Below, in pieces: positions 1 through 8,406 of a stretch of 64,000 nt of DNA (position 1 is its first letter; each line of letters opens with the position of its first letter). The translations under genes and the position numbers were made by a program. The stretch covers positions 5,890,001-5,954,000 of the forward strand of contig CP053160.1 of the NCBI GenBank assembly GCA_014607495.2, in the 5' to 3' direction. The stretch comes from Carposina sasakii (lineage: Eukaryota; Arthropoda; Insecta; Lepidoptera; Carposinidae). The notes under the pieces are model-generated. The model saw nothing but the letters and a program-made list of their open reading frames with translations, searched no databases and had not been told where the DNA came from.

Positions 1-1088
1 AGTCTGGAAGTACTGTTTCGGGTAATGCGAACTTCCTGTGGCGTTTTCTTTTTGGCAGCCCTCTTGATGCCCTCTGCAACCTTCTGCAATGAAGCCGCCC
101 CAACGGAACCACGTATGAAGCGAAGTTCAGTTTGCCAAGGATCACTTTTGCATCCAGCCAGCTCCAACGCCTTTCTCTGATCAGGTTTGAAAGGCTTAAT
201 TTCAATTTTTCTATTTTCCCCATTCCTAATCTTTTCTGGTTTAGCTCCGTATCCCACATGATATTCTACATGAGATCCTAGGTATTCCAAATTCTTTGAT
301 GGCTTTACTGATGATTTTCGGGGGTTTATCTGCCAGCCTAAGCTTTTTAGGTATTTGACTGCAATGTCCATCTGGTTGGATAGTACTTGGGGATCCTTGT
401 GAATCAAGAGGAAGTCGTCGAGGTAAACGACAATCTTTAGACCCTTCTGTCTCAGTTCGTGAGCAATCCAGTTTGTTAGTTTTGCAAAAGCCGCCGGTGC
501 GCTGGAAAGACCAAACGGCTGACAGGTCATTTGGTATATGCTTCCCTCGTATGCTAATGACAGGAATTGTCGATGACTTACAGTGACCGGTACATGAAAA
601 TAAGCTTTTGATATGTCTATTTTCATCATATAATCGCCTACCTTTAAGTGTGATGGGACTTTTTGATGGTTTATGAGACGGAATTTTGGTGCAATCACAT
701 ACTGATTCAGACTTTTTAGATTGAATATAGGCCTGTTTGTCCCATCTGCCTTTTCCCTGAGGAAAAAGGTGGACAGGAAACCTGTCCCCTGGTTTGGTTG
801 CTCTATAGCTGACGAATTTAGCATGTCTTCTATTTCCTTTTCCATTTCTGGTGATGATTTCGTTTGAAATCTTGAGACGTTTGCTTTTGACAATAACGCT
901 AGGGGAGGTTTCTTTCGAAATGGGATTTTGTATCCTTTTATTATTTTTAATATATTTGGAGGGGCTGAGCTCCAGTTGTTTATATGTTTCTGGAGGCACC
1001 CCGCTTGGAAGTCATTTTCTGTCTCCCCCCCCCCTTCTTCCTTGAAAAAATATTTTGATGTTTTCCTGACAATTCGCCGGTCCCTCCT
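1..1088 (-). CDS. DIRS/PAT-like retrotransposon reverse transcriptase, partial
   Basis: This frame is open from just below a TGA at 1089-1091 to the left edge, so the protein is cut off by the window. It reads through the order expected of a DIRS-type reverse transcriptase: a KGYKIPF block (around 935), 'REKADGTNRPIFNLKSLN' (around 710), MKIDISKAYFHVPV with the first catalytic Asp (around 590), QPFGLSSAPAAFAK (around 500) and VVYLDDFLLIHKDP with the catalytic Asp pair (around 425). The thumb and the start of the RNase H region follow. The KGYKIPF block ahead of the RT is, to my knowledge, typical of DIRS/PAT (tyrosine-recombinase) elements, so RNase H, recombinase and possibly a methylase should lie left of the window. 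No stop interrupts the roughly 360 codons. The frame overlaps the upstream gag frame by about 109 bases in the -1 frame and has no early ATG, so it may be made by frameshifting. A LINE or LTR origin is less likely because of the QPFGL and GYKIPF blocks. Confidence 0.85.
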
Positions 1089-2089
1089 TCATGAGACATG
1101 TTCCCTTTTGCATTATTGTCATTATATCTCTTTTTCTTAAAGGTGTTGGAGTTCGAATAGGTTTTTGAGAGATTTCTTTTACGTGATACTTCGCAACTGC
1201 GATTATTGATCCTTTGCTCACTAAACCCATGCTTTTTCTTAGTAGGGAAGAATTTTTTAACACCCCCTTGTTCCATTACAGCGTCCGTTAAAGCCTTGTC
1301 TGCAAATAGATGCGTTTCCGACGGAGGTATATCGTGGAGAATTTGCCTGAGAATTCTGTTCGCAGGCCGGTACATTGCCCGCCGATGCTGTATTACCTCG
1401 GCGCGACGTCCGCATACATATTGCAAGAGATTGTCTGACACTCTCCGAAAGTCTGAATTAGCCGCTAGGAACTCTTTGCCCACGCGATCTCTTACCTGGT
1501 CAGGCATTTTGTCTAGCAAGGATTGAAAATGTTTTCTTTGTTGAAGCAACCCATTTGTTATAGCTCCTAATGTCATGTCGCTGGCCTTTAAAATTTTTAC
1601 TGATTTATAGAATGGCGTTGCTCCTGCGAGAATATTATTTGGTTTCAGAGAAGAGAAGGCCGGGGTAGCTTGAAACATTTTTTGTGTATCGGCATATCTT
1701 ATATTTTGCCAGCCTTCTTCCCCGAAACGTTGGCAAGTAATACCCTGCTTTAGTAGCTCTGGATTAGCCTTCGCAATCTTTGGTTCTTTTTCAGTGGTAA
1801 ATGGCGAAAAGTCATATAAGAGTTCCGTTTTCTCTGCAGAAGGCCTTGACTGACTTGTAAGGGCAACTAGCCTGCGTTGCGCATCTGCAATTTGGTTTCT
1901 GAGTGTGGTCTCCTCCGAGTCTGAATCCATACTTCTAACTTCGGAATTTAAATAGGAGGCCACTTCTAAGCCTTCCTCACCTGATTGTGTACTATCTGGC
2001 ATCGATTCAAACGATTTATTTAACTGTTCCCCGATGGGCACATCTGGTCCAGTACAATCACGAGATAGAAGTTTTTTTAATATTCTCAT
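980..2089 (-). CDS. DIRS/PAT-like gag, second part
   Basis: This 369-codon frame carries the core gag-like region of the same element. The blocks I can see are a charged N-terminal part, 'RFGEEGWQNIRYADTQKMFQ', 'AGATPFYKSVKILKASDMTL', 'LLQYVCGRRAEVIQHRRAMY', 'PPSETHLFADKALTDAVMEQ' and 'GGVKKFFPTKKK', then a basic C-terminal tail. I recognise this arrangement from the ORF upstream of the RT in DIRS-type elements; it has no zinc knuckle. Its first 30 or so bases overlap the end of the frame at 2058-2711, which lies one base out of phase, and the overlap contains a run of seven A. I therefore think both frames are one protein, split by an indel or by recoding. Its C-terminal end overlaps the RT frame. 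The start at 2089 is only the first ATG after the overlap and may not be used. Confidence 0.7.
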   Translation of the reverse strand: MRILKKLLSRDCTGPDVPIGEQLNKSFESMPDSTQSGEEGLEVASYLNSEVRSMDSDSEETTLRNQIADAQRRLVALTSQSRPSAEKTELLYDFSPFTTEKEPKIAKANPELLKQGITCQRFGEEGWQNIRYADTQKMFQATPAFSSLKPNNILAGATPFYKSVKILKASDMTLGAITNGLLQQRKHFQSLLDKMPDQVRDRVGKEFLAANSDFRRVSDNLLQYVCGRRAEVIQHRRAMYRPANRILRQILHDIPPSETHLFADKALTDAVMEQGGVKKFFPTKKKHGFSEQRINNRSCEVSRKRNLSKTYSNSNTFKKKRYNDNNAKGNMSHEGGTGELSGKHQNIFSRKKGGGRQKMTSKRGASRNI

Positions 2090-2711
2090 TTTGTTCCGAT
2101 GATGCGTTTAACAGTTTATTAAACATCTCCATTTGTTTATTCAATACTTGCATGAGGGCGTCACTATCCTGATTACTTTTAGTTCGTTTAGTAGAAGGTG
2201 AGCCTTCAATAGGCGTGCTGGAGCTGGCTCTTTTCCCATGTGTACTAAGGTCACGTTGAGATGACGTCGATTCGCTGAGTTGAGAGGAAGCTCTGTCTCT
2301 ATTAACCAGCTTTGGCTTCAGTTCCCGCACTACATTCATGAACCGCTTGTAATCCGGGGCATGTATTTTCTCCATTACGCTATGTGGTGCGTAGAGTAGT
2401 GCTCTACCTAGCGGCCATTGCAAGAGTTTGTTTTTAATATATCTGAAGCGTCTTTCGGACACTGTGTTGGCTAAAGGATCGAAGACTCTTGCTAGATCTG
2501 CAATTGGTATAGCAAATCTTATTTTAGCGTCGACCTTTTGTGTGATCTCGTCCCCAAAGATGTCATGCATAGACAGGTTATATATTTTCCAGGTTCGCCA
2601 GTCTGCGGGAAAGTGTTGGTCTATGGTCGCCACCAATGCCCGGAAAGGGCCTGCATCTTCCTCATCTCGACTGGGTATAGACGTTAGCTCTCCCATTGGA
2701 ATGACCTCCAT
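2058..2711 (-). CDS. DIRS/PAT-like gag, N-terminal part
   Basis: This 217-codon frame starts at an ATG at 2709-2711 and stops at 2058. It encodes an acidic N-terminus, a helical region around 'FPADWRTWKIYNLSMHDIFG', a Ser/Lys-rich stretch resembling a nuclear localisation signal (around 'STKRTKSNQD') and a short coiled-coil-like end ('ALMQVLNKQMEMFNKLL'). Its place, directly upstream of and just overlapping the second gag frame, makes it the N-terminal half of the element's first ORF. This frame and the RT frame are in the same phase, while the middle frame is shifted by +1. Function is inferred from position; I recognise no catalytic motif. Confidence 0.6.
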   Translation of the reverse strand: MEVIPMGELTSIPSRDEEDAGPFRALVATIDQHFPADWRTWKIYNLSMHDIFGDEITQKVDAKIRFAIPIADLARVFDPLANTVSERRFRYIKNKLLQWPLGRALLYAPHSVMEKIHAPDYKRFMNVVRELKPKLVNRDRASSQLSESTSSQRDLSTHGKRASSSTPIEGSPSTKRTKSNQDSDALMQVLNKQMEMFNKLLNASSEQNENIKKTSIS

Positions 2712-2736
2712 AATCTGGAAATCACAAGGGAAATAA

Positions 2737-3360
2737 TTCTAAGAAGGGAAAGAATTCTAAGAATTATGAGTTGTCCAATTGATAATACGACGTCTTTTAA
2801 CTAATTTGTGTCGTCGAATAAATAATACGACATGTGGAATCAATAATACGACACATCGAGACGTTTGAGCCTCGTCGACTTTTGCAATTGATGCGTTGAA
2901 TCATTTGACGACTTGTTGAGCCGTTTATACGACACGGCGTATGACCCCGACGACTCATTTATACGACGTTGTCGTGTCGAGTGAGTTTACAATTGTGCGT
3001 CGAGCAAGATGCGCATAACATTTGAATGACAGCATAAGTAGGAGAATGGCTCCTAAGTCGTCGCTGGACCCTAGGGTGCCGAGCGGAATTACTCAACGAC
3101 ACAATAATAAGGTAACCAGGTGAATTTACTCACCTTTAAGTGTTACGTGTTACTTAACACCATAGACTAAAAAAACTATTACGCAGTTAGTGAACACAAG
3201 TTCACCGGCACGAATGTGAAAGCGTACTGAGGAACATCCAGCCGCGCGCCGACCTGTAAAAGCTAGAAAGAGACAACATGAGCAGCAATCTGAAAGGGAA
3301 TGAGAAAAGGTAGTAAAAAGAGGGAAGATTGGCACGTATTGTGTAGGTGTTATCTCAACG
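2737..3360 (-). other. Presumed 5' noncoding/terminal region of the DIRS-like element
   Basis: This stretch upstream of the gag start is unusually rich in short CGAC/GTCG words. 'aatacgac' or 'ttatacgac' recurs at about 2784, 2824, 2846, 2926 and 2960, mixed with the reverse form (for example 'cgacgttgtcgtgtcg' near 2963). Such short inverted and direct repeats fit the terminal or control region of a DIRS element, but I cannot find its exact end because the partner terminus lies outside the window. Confidence 0.35.
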
Positions 3361-3559
3361 GTGGTTCAAGCGAAGGCTCGAACACCTAAATAACTAATTT
3401 TGCCAATAAGACATTTTATGGGTAAGCAGTTTATAGATACCAACCGGGTGTAAGCCTGCAAATTATCTCAAGTGATAGTGGTTAACTGGAAGAGAATAAT
3501 GCTATGTAGCATTAAGTTCGCCTTTGTGTAACTATTTAATAGTGCAATAAAGAATTTTG

Positions 3560-3700
3560 TGTATCTTTCTAATTCTAACTATAAAAGGCATATTTCTCAG
3601 GTTATAGTCTACCTGTGAAACAAAGATAATTAAAATTGGTTCAGTAGTTTTCGTGTGAAAGGCTGAAATACAGACAGAGTTAAATTCATATCATAATATT
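3560..3700 (+). repeat. Possible non-LTR retrotransposon tail fragment
   Basis: The phrase 'aaaattggttcagtagtttt' followed by 'cgtgtgaaaggctgaaatac' and 'agacagagtta' has the wording of 3' tails of RTE-type elements common in moths. No other copy lies in the window, so this rests on recognition alone. Confidence 0.35.
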
Positions 3701-3751
3701 TGTAAGGAAAATAAAGTTGTAATAATTGCTGTTGTAATAACAATCTTTTTT

Positions 3752-3771
3752 TTTAATGAAAGATCTTTAAT
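3752..3771 (-). promoter_or_regulatory. Poly(A) signals of the RPB4 gene
   Basis: Two ATTAAA hexamers on the minus strand (3771-3766 and 3757-3752) lie 19 and 33 bases past the RPB4 stop codon, followed by A-rich sequence. ATTAAA is the common variant signal. Confidence 0.5.
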
Positions 3772-3789
3772 GATTACAAATAAAACTTA

Positions 3790-4559
3790 TTAATATTGTA
3801 GACTACGCTTTGTCTGAATATCATCTAATAATATTCTCAGTTCTTCCTCTTCAAACCTTCCTTCTAGAGAAGGTATCAATGACTTGGCTTCATCTGATGA
3901 TTCTGGACAAAGGTTGGCTAGACTAGCAACTTCAAATTTGTGCAACTTCTTGGATTGCAATAGGCTAAAAAAATATGACCATAATTAAGTTATTTTCAAT
4001 AGTATATGACTTTACTGACGATTGCCTTCAACTCTGTTTTAGAAGACAACAGAAAGAACTAAATATTTATTTAACTAAGATTGACTCATATCAAAATGTG
4101 TTAATTAATTATATCTGTTAATCTGTACACTACTTTATTATGCTTACTTTCTAACAGCAGCAATGGTTTCCTTATTTTTAAACTTTTTAAACATATTAGT
4201 GTATGTCAAAGTTTTCATAAATACTTCAGAAAATTCCTGTTCCTCTTCTGCAGATTCATTTTGTGCTTTTCTATGCTCAAGTAACATATCAACTTCTGAT
4301 ATTAATAAGGTTTCTGCATTTTCAAATTCTGCAAAAATGTTCATTTTAGATGTGTGGCAAATCTAGTTTTTTAGCTGTAAGAACAACAAATCATCCCCAC
4401 AAACTTTACCCAAAGCGCATCTAAATAGGTACTTGAAAAGAGCCTAGGCTTGTATCTAAGGTTGTCATTAATAATACATAAAAAAGGGGCCGGCTAACCT
4501 TTGGGAAACTGTAAATCCGCAGCATCTTCTTCAACTACATCTTGCAAAGGTCCGGACAT
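3790..4559 (-). CDS. Polr2D/Rpb4: DNA-directed RNA polymerase II subunit RPB4 (3 exons)
   Basis: The coding exons are 4559-4499, 4328-4148 and 3964-3790, joined across introns of 170 and 183 bases. Both introns obey GT-AG (donors G|GTTAGC and AA|GTAAGC, acceptors TTTGCAG and TTTTTAG). The sum is 417 bases, 138 residues plus TAA; the human protein has 142. Diagnostic blocks are '[20 protein letters not shown]' (exon 1), EFENAETLL and '[18 protein letters not shown]' (about residues 21-55), '[18 protein letters not shown]', [17 protein letters not shown] (exon 3) and the C-terminal [15 protein letters not shown] and [14 protein letters not shown]4 pairs with RPB7 as the stalk of Pol II, acting in initiation, termination and mRNA export. 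The acidic N-terminus and the HRDC-like helical C-terminal half are intact with no frame break, so the gene looks functional. The start is the only ATG in exon 1. It is transcribed away from the CINP-like gene. Confidence 0.96.
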
Positions 4560-4716
4560 TTTGTTTTATATCGCTTTTAATAATAAAATGTAATGAATGA
4601 ATTAGTTTAATGGATAAATATAATTTAAAACAATTAAATTGTTATTTAACCAATATTCTGAATTTATTTATTTTGTCTATCAAAAGCAAAACAAAACAGC
4701 TTTTTTTGTTTTTTTG

Positions 4717-5110
4717 TTTAGTTTATCCTGAAGGAAAGGCAAGGGGAACTAAGCCCATACAGCCATTGTCTTTAATAAATGATTTCTGAATTTATGATGG
4801 ATGATAATGATGATGATGAATGGAAACGTCGGGAAAATCCTCAAGAACAAGTGTAAAGTTAGTCAAAATGAAAAATAATTGCAGAAACAACTTACATGGG
4901 CCCATGAAGAGATCGTATTCCGGCTAAAGTTTTACTCAGCTTACCTGCGTATAAAACCATGCACACGCACTAGATTCACATCACAAGTAATCAAAATATA
5001 ACTCATCTACCAGAAAACATCACTTTACGGACACATACAAGTCATTTACAAATAATTTTTGATTTTCACAAGAAAATTACACCTACTTTCTTCCAGCTTT
5101 TCCCGCTGAA
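4717..5110 (-). mobile_element. Short retroposon, copy 1 (~390 bp)
   Basis: This segment is a near-identical, collinear match to 6909-7305. Read on the minus strand it ends in an A-rich tail (the T-rich stretch at 4701-4719), and an 8-base 'acaaaaca' flanks it on both sides. It has no coding capacity. It may be a SINE or the 5'-truncated 3' end of a LINE. Confidence 0.7.
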
Positions 5111-5330
5111 TCACAAAACAACGTAGAAAGAGTATAGGTTCATAGTCAAAGCAAAACATCAGCAAACAGTCTGAAAAGAAAAAAAACAAGCACTTAGATG
5201 TTCGTTGAACAGTCGGGATCCATTATCCGACAGCCAAGCTAATATTTTAATGAATCCTGGCTGTTCAGTTGTTATGTTACGATCATTAGAAAATATTTTA
5301 TGTTCTTCAATAGTATTCATCTATTCTATA

Positions 5331-5588
5331 CAGGGTGTAACAAAAAGGGTATGTTAAGCAAAAAGCTATGCAAATAGCCCACTGTAGAGAACCTATTCAC
5401 AAAATTTGAGACCCGAAATCACATGTTTATTTTTTCCCGATAGTATGGAGAATTTTTAAATATCTCAGGAATTTTCATATAATCTTGAAAAATAAAAATG
5501 TGATTTCGAGTCTATTCGAGAAATAGGTTCTCTATAGTGGGCTATTAACATAGCATTTCGCTTAACATACCCTTTCTGTTACACCCTG
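5331..5588. mobile_element. Palindromic TA-inserting MITE (family A), copy 1
   Basis: The element begins CAGGGTGTAAC and ends GTTACACCCTG. It is nearly palindromic over its whole length: the 'agagaacctattc' arm near 5386 mirrors 'gaaataggttctct' near 5519. TA dinucleotides at 5329-5330 and 5589-5590 are the likely target duplication, pointing to the Tc1/mariner superfamily. A second copy lies at 14552-14808. Confidence 0.85.
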
Positions 5589-5597
5589 TATACATAT

Positions 5598-5905
5598 AAT
5601 AAAAATGTAACGGATCGCTGTCTGTATATGGAAGATATATAAGAAAAAATATTATAGAATATCTTTATCAACGCTATAGTACCCAAAACAATGATTTTTG
5701 GATTTTTTGTCTGTTTGTCGGTTTGTCTGTGCGTTTGTGCACGCTAATTTCAGAAACGGCTGAACCGATTTCGATGCAGTTTTCAGGAATATATTGTGAC
5801 AAGTCCCACTTAACATATAGGCTACTTTTTATCCCGGATAATTTCAATATTTTGTTTTTTTTCTGTAGTCCACGCGGATGGCGTCGCGGGCGTCCACTAG
5901 TTCTA
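5598..5905 (+). mobile_element. RTE-type LINE 3' tail, copy 1
   Basis: The sequence contains 'tttcagaaacggctgaaccg', 'cttaacatataggctacttt', 'tttatcccggataatttc' and the terminal 'cacgcggatggcgtcgcggg'. The same series recurs at 11740-11950 and 23388-23718 (both minus) and partly at 40316-40785. It is a 5'-truncated, noncoding copy of a dispersed retroposon. Confidence 0.7.
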
Positions 5906-6039
5906 TAATAATATTATAGAATTCTAGACAACCGGACATCTAAGTGCTTGTTTTTTTCTTTTCAGGTTTTTTATTATGTACTTATGTACATTATTTGGTT
6001 CTTTTGTTTTGTACCAGTCGGGTTTTTTTATTTTTTAAA

Positions 6040-6110
6040 TTATTTATTTTAGTTTATCATGACATGACGGAAAGGCAAAGGTAGGTAATTATGTCTAAAG
6101 ATCACGGAGC
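6040..6110 (-). repeat. Fragment related to the short retroposon family
   Basis: The words 'ttttagtttatca' and 'ggaaaggcaaagg' match the A-tail end of the 4717-5110 and 6909-7305 retroposons; the rest is not similar. A similar short match occurs near 47338. Confidence 0.35.
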
Positions 6111-6908
6111 CAATAAAAGATTATGTCCTTGGTCCATGCTTACTGTGTGTGACCGGTGTGATGGTGACGGCTTATAGTATAATGACTACCTAGCGGCTGC
6201 TAGGTAGTCAGGCCCATGATTTCATCCACGTGAGGGGCATTGCACTGGTGCGAAGCTGGTGCGGTTTGCTATATAGCCTTTCTTGTTAATGAGCTAGGTA
6301 CTATCTAACACTGAAATAATTTTTCAACGGACCATTAGTTCCTGAGATTAGCGCGTTCAGCTCAATGGTTCAGCTAAACTAAACAAACAAACATTTCTAG
6401 AAGGATGTGATGAAGAATATTATATTATGTACGTTTCACTATATAGTTCCGATGGATGACTGCGCTAGTTACTAGTTATACTTGTAACATATTTTCTGTT
6501 ACACTGCATCAGGAACTTGGTATCTTTCTATGCACTACTATTTTTAGGCAAATAAGTTAATTTAATGTAATGTAATAATAATAATAATTTAAAAATTTAA
6601 AAAAAGTTAATTTCATTTTCTAGTGCCTGTATACACATTGATATGTACATTAAGGGGATCACTGTGGCCTGTAACACAGTTATAACTAACTAGCATAGGC
6701 CACAGGGCCTCTATTTTTTCTAGTGTCTGTGATTTGGTACCAATAAACAATTATTATTATTATTACTGCATACTATGGCTGTACAAGTGTGTTGACTCTT
6801 TTGCTTTTCCTTTGGGTTGAATAAAATAACCTGCAAAGTGTGAATCGGATATCCGCATAGAGTTTCGTATTATTTTCAAAAAAAAACATTAAACAGCTGT
6901 TTTTTTTT

Positions 6909-7305
6909 TTTTAGTTTATCCCGAAGGAAAGGCAAGGGGAACTAAGCCCATACAGCCTAATCATTGTTTAGTAAAATGTATTCTGAATTTATTATGAATG
7001 ACAATGATGATGGATGGAAACGTCGGGAAAATCCTCAAGAACAAGTGTAAAGTTAGTCGAAATGAAAAATTATTGCAGAAACAACTTACATGCGCCCATG
7101 AAGAGATCGTAATCCGGCTAAAGTTTTACTCGGCTTACCTGCGTATAAAACCATGCACACGCACTAGGTTCACACCACAAGTAATCAAAATATAACTTAT
7201 CTACCAGAAAACATCACCTTAAAGACACATGCAAGCCATTTACAAATAATTTTTGATTTTCACAAGAAAATTACACCTGCACCCTTCCAGCTTTTCCCGC
7301 CGAAT
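6909..7305 (-). mobile_element. Short retroposon, copy 2, with 13-bp target duplication
   Basis: A perfect direct repeat TTAAACAGCTGTT lies at 6889-6901 and 7306-7318, immediately outside the element. On the minus strand the element ends in a pure A tail (the T run at 6901-6912). Duplication plus tail show LINE-type retroposition. The body matches 4717-5110. An AATAAA (plus TTTATT near 6989) precedes the tail by about 85 bases. No reading frame is conserved between the copies, so it is noncoding. Confidence 0.85.
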
Positions 7306-7499
7306 TTAAACAGCTGTTGTATGGGATTGGAAGCCCCACGCATGGAAGAAAATTTTGACGTGAAACGTCTTTAAAATCGCGCCGAAACATACGGGTACCA
7401 GGTTTAAAAACTGGACCGTAACGAAAAGGTCTATATCATCGTACCTTAATAATTAAAAAACTATTAGTCTTAGAAACAAAAATGTGGTGTAAATATTTC

Positions 7500-7660
7500 A
7501 CTTATATAGTCAGCTCGCTGTTATGACATTGAGTTCGTGTCGGGGTCAAGCGGGGGGGCGGGGGAGGGATACTGCGATAACTGTGCGAAACCGGCGCTCA
7601 CGCTTGTTTCTATTCAGTGTAACTCGTGACTCCGACTTTATAGCGTGGTGATTCTTTCGT
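7500..7660. other. GC-rich island, unexplained
   Basis: A local G-rich stretch ('gcgggggggcgggggaggg' near 7549) stands out from the AT-rich surroundings. I find no reading frame. It could be an old promoter or part of a repeat. Confidence 0.3.
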
Positions 7661-7734
7661 GTGTTTGTCAAGTTTATTTGAACCGATTGATTTATACAAA
7701 AATAAGTGTAATTTGGACAGTATTTATATCTATA

Positions 7735-7930
7735 CTAATATTATAAAGCTGAAGAGTTTGTTTGTTTGTTTGTTTGAACGCGCTAATCTCAGGAACTACT
7801 GGTCTGATTTGAAAAATTCTTTCAGTGTTAGATAGCCCATTTACCAAGGAAGGCTACAGTCTATACAACAACCTGCCCGGCTTCGCACGGGTACAACGCC
7901 CCCTCACGCGGACGAAGTCGTGGGCGGCTG
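7735..7930 (+). mobile_element. RTE-type LINE tail, divergent subfamily
   Basis: It contains 'tatactaatattataaagc', four tandem 'tttg' units, 'cgctaatctcaggaactact', 'ttagatagcccattta' and a terminal 'cgcggacgaagtcgtgggcg'. This is the standard wording of abundant lepidopteran RTE-like tails. It is noncoding. Confidence 0.65.
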
Positions 7931-8347
7931 CTATTTAAAATAACCAGAAAGTGACAATAAATATATAAACATTTGCTATGTATTTTATGTTTCTATTACG
8001 TACCTGTTCTTTTTTTATTAAAATACTTAAAACAGCGTCCATCTTGTTTTCATTTCAATCTTTTACTTTAAAAGCGATTCGCTAACATAGACGTTTCACG
8101 TTAAAACCAACGGCCGTGTGCCCCGACACAGCCCCACCCGCTTTTTTAATTCCTCCATGGCCCCACGTTTTTAATTTTATTCTGTATGTCCTATTTGTGG
8201 ATACAGTGTTATAGCAGAATATTATGTGATTCAACTGTCTTTATAGCATGTGAATAAGGTTTGGTTACGGAACTTACGGAATCCAAAAAAATACTTTGAG
8301 GTTATGTTTATGTACAAAGAATAGTATTTTAAAAACTTGGAACAACA

Positions 8348-8380
8348 CATGAACGTATAACAGTTCTTTATACGTTCATG
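8348..8380 (+). promoter_or_regulatory. 13-bp hairpin in the CINP-like promoter or 5' leader
   Basis: CATGAACGTATAA at 8348-8360 and TTATACGTTCATG at 8368-8380 are perfect complements around a 7-base loop, ending 26 bases before the start codon at 8407. The role is unknown. It could be a dimeric regulator site in DNA or a leader hairpin in RNA. Confidence 0.5.
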
Positions 8381-8406
8381 GAACAATAGTAATATATTAA
8401 AATACA

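Noticed and set aside
241..999. 252-codon minus-strand frame MPPETYKQLEL...
   Set aside because: It is out of phase with the RT, whose motifs (GYKIPF, YLDDF) are read in the neighbouring frame across the same bases; a shadow frame.
6998..7195. 65-codon plus-strand frame inside the retroposon
   Set aside because: The sister copy at 4717-5110 breaks the frame, so it is not under selection.
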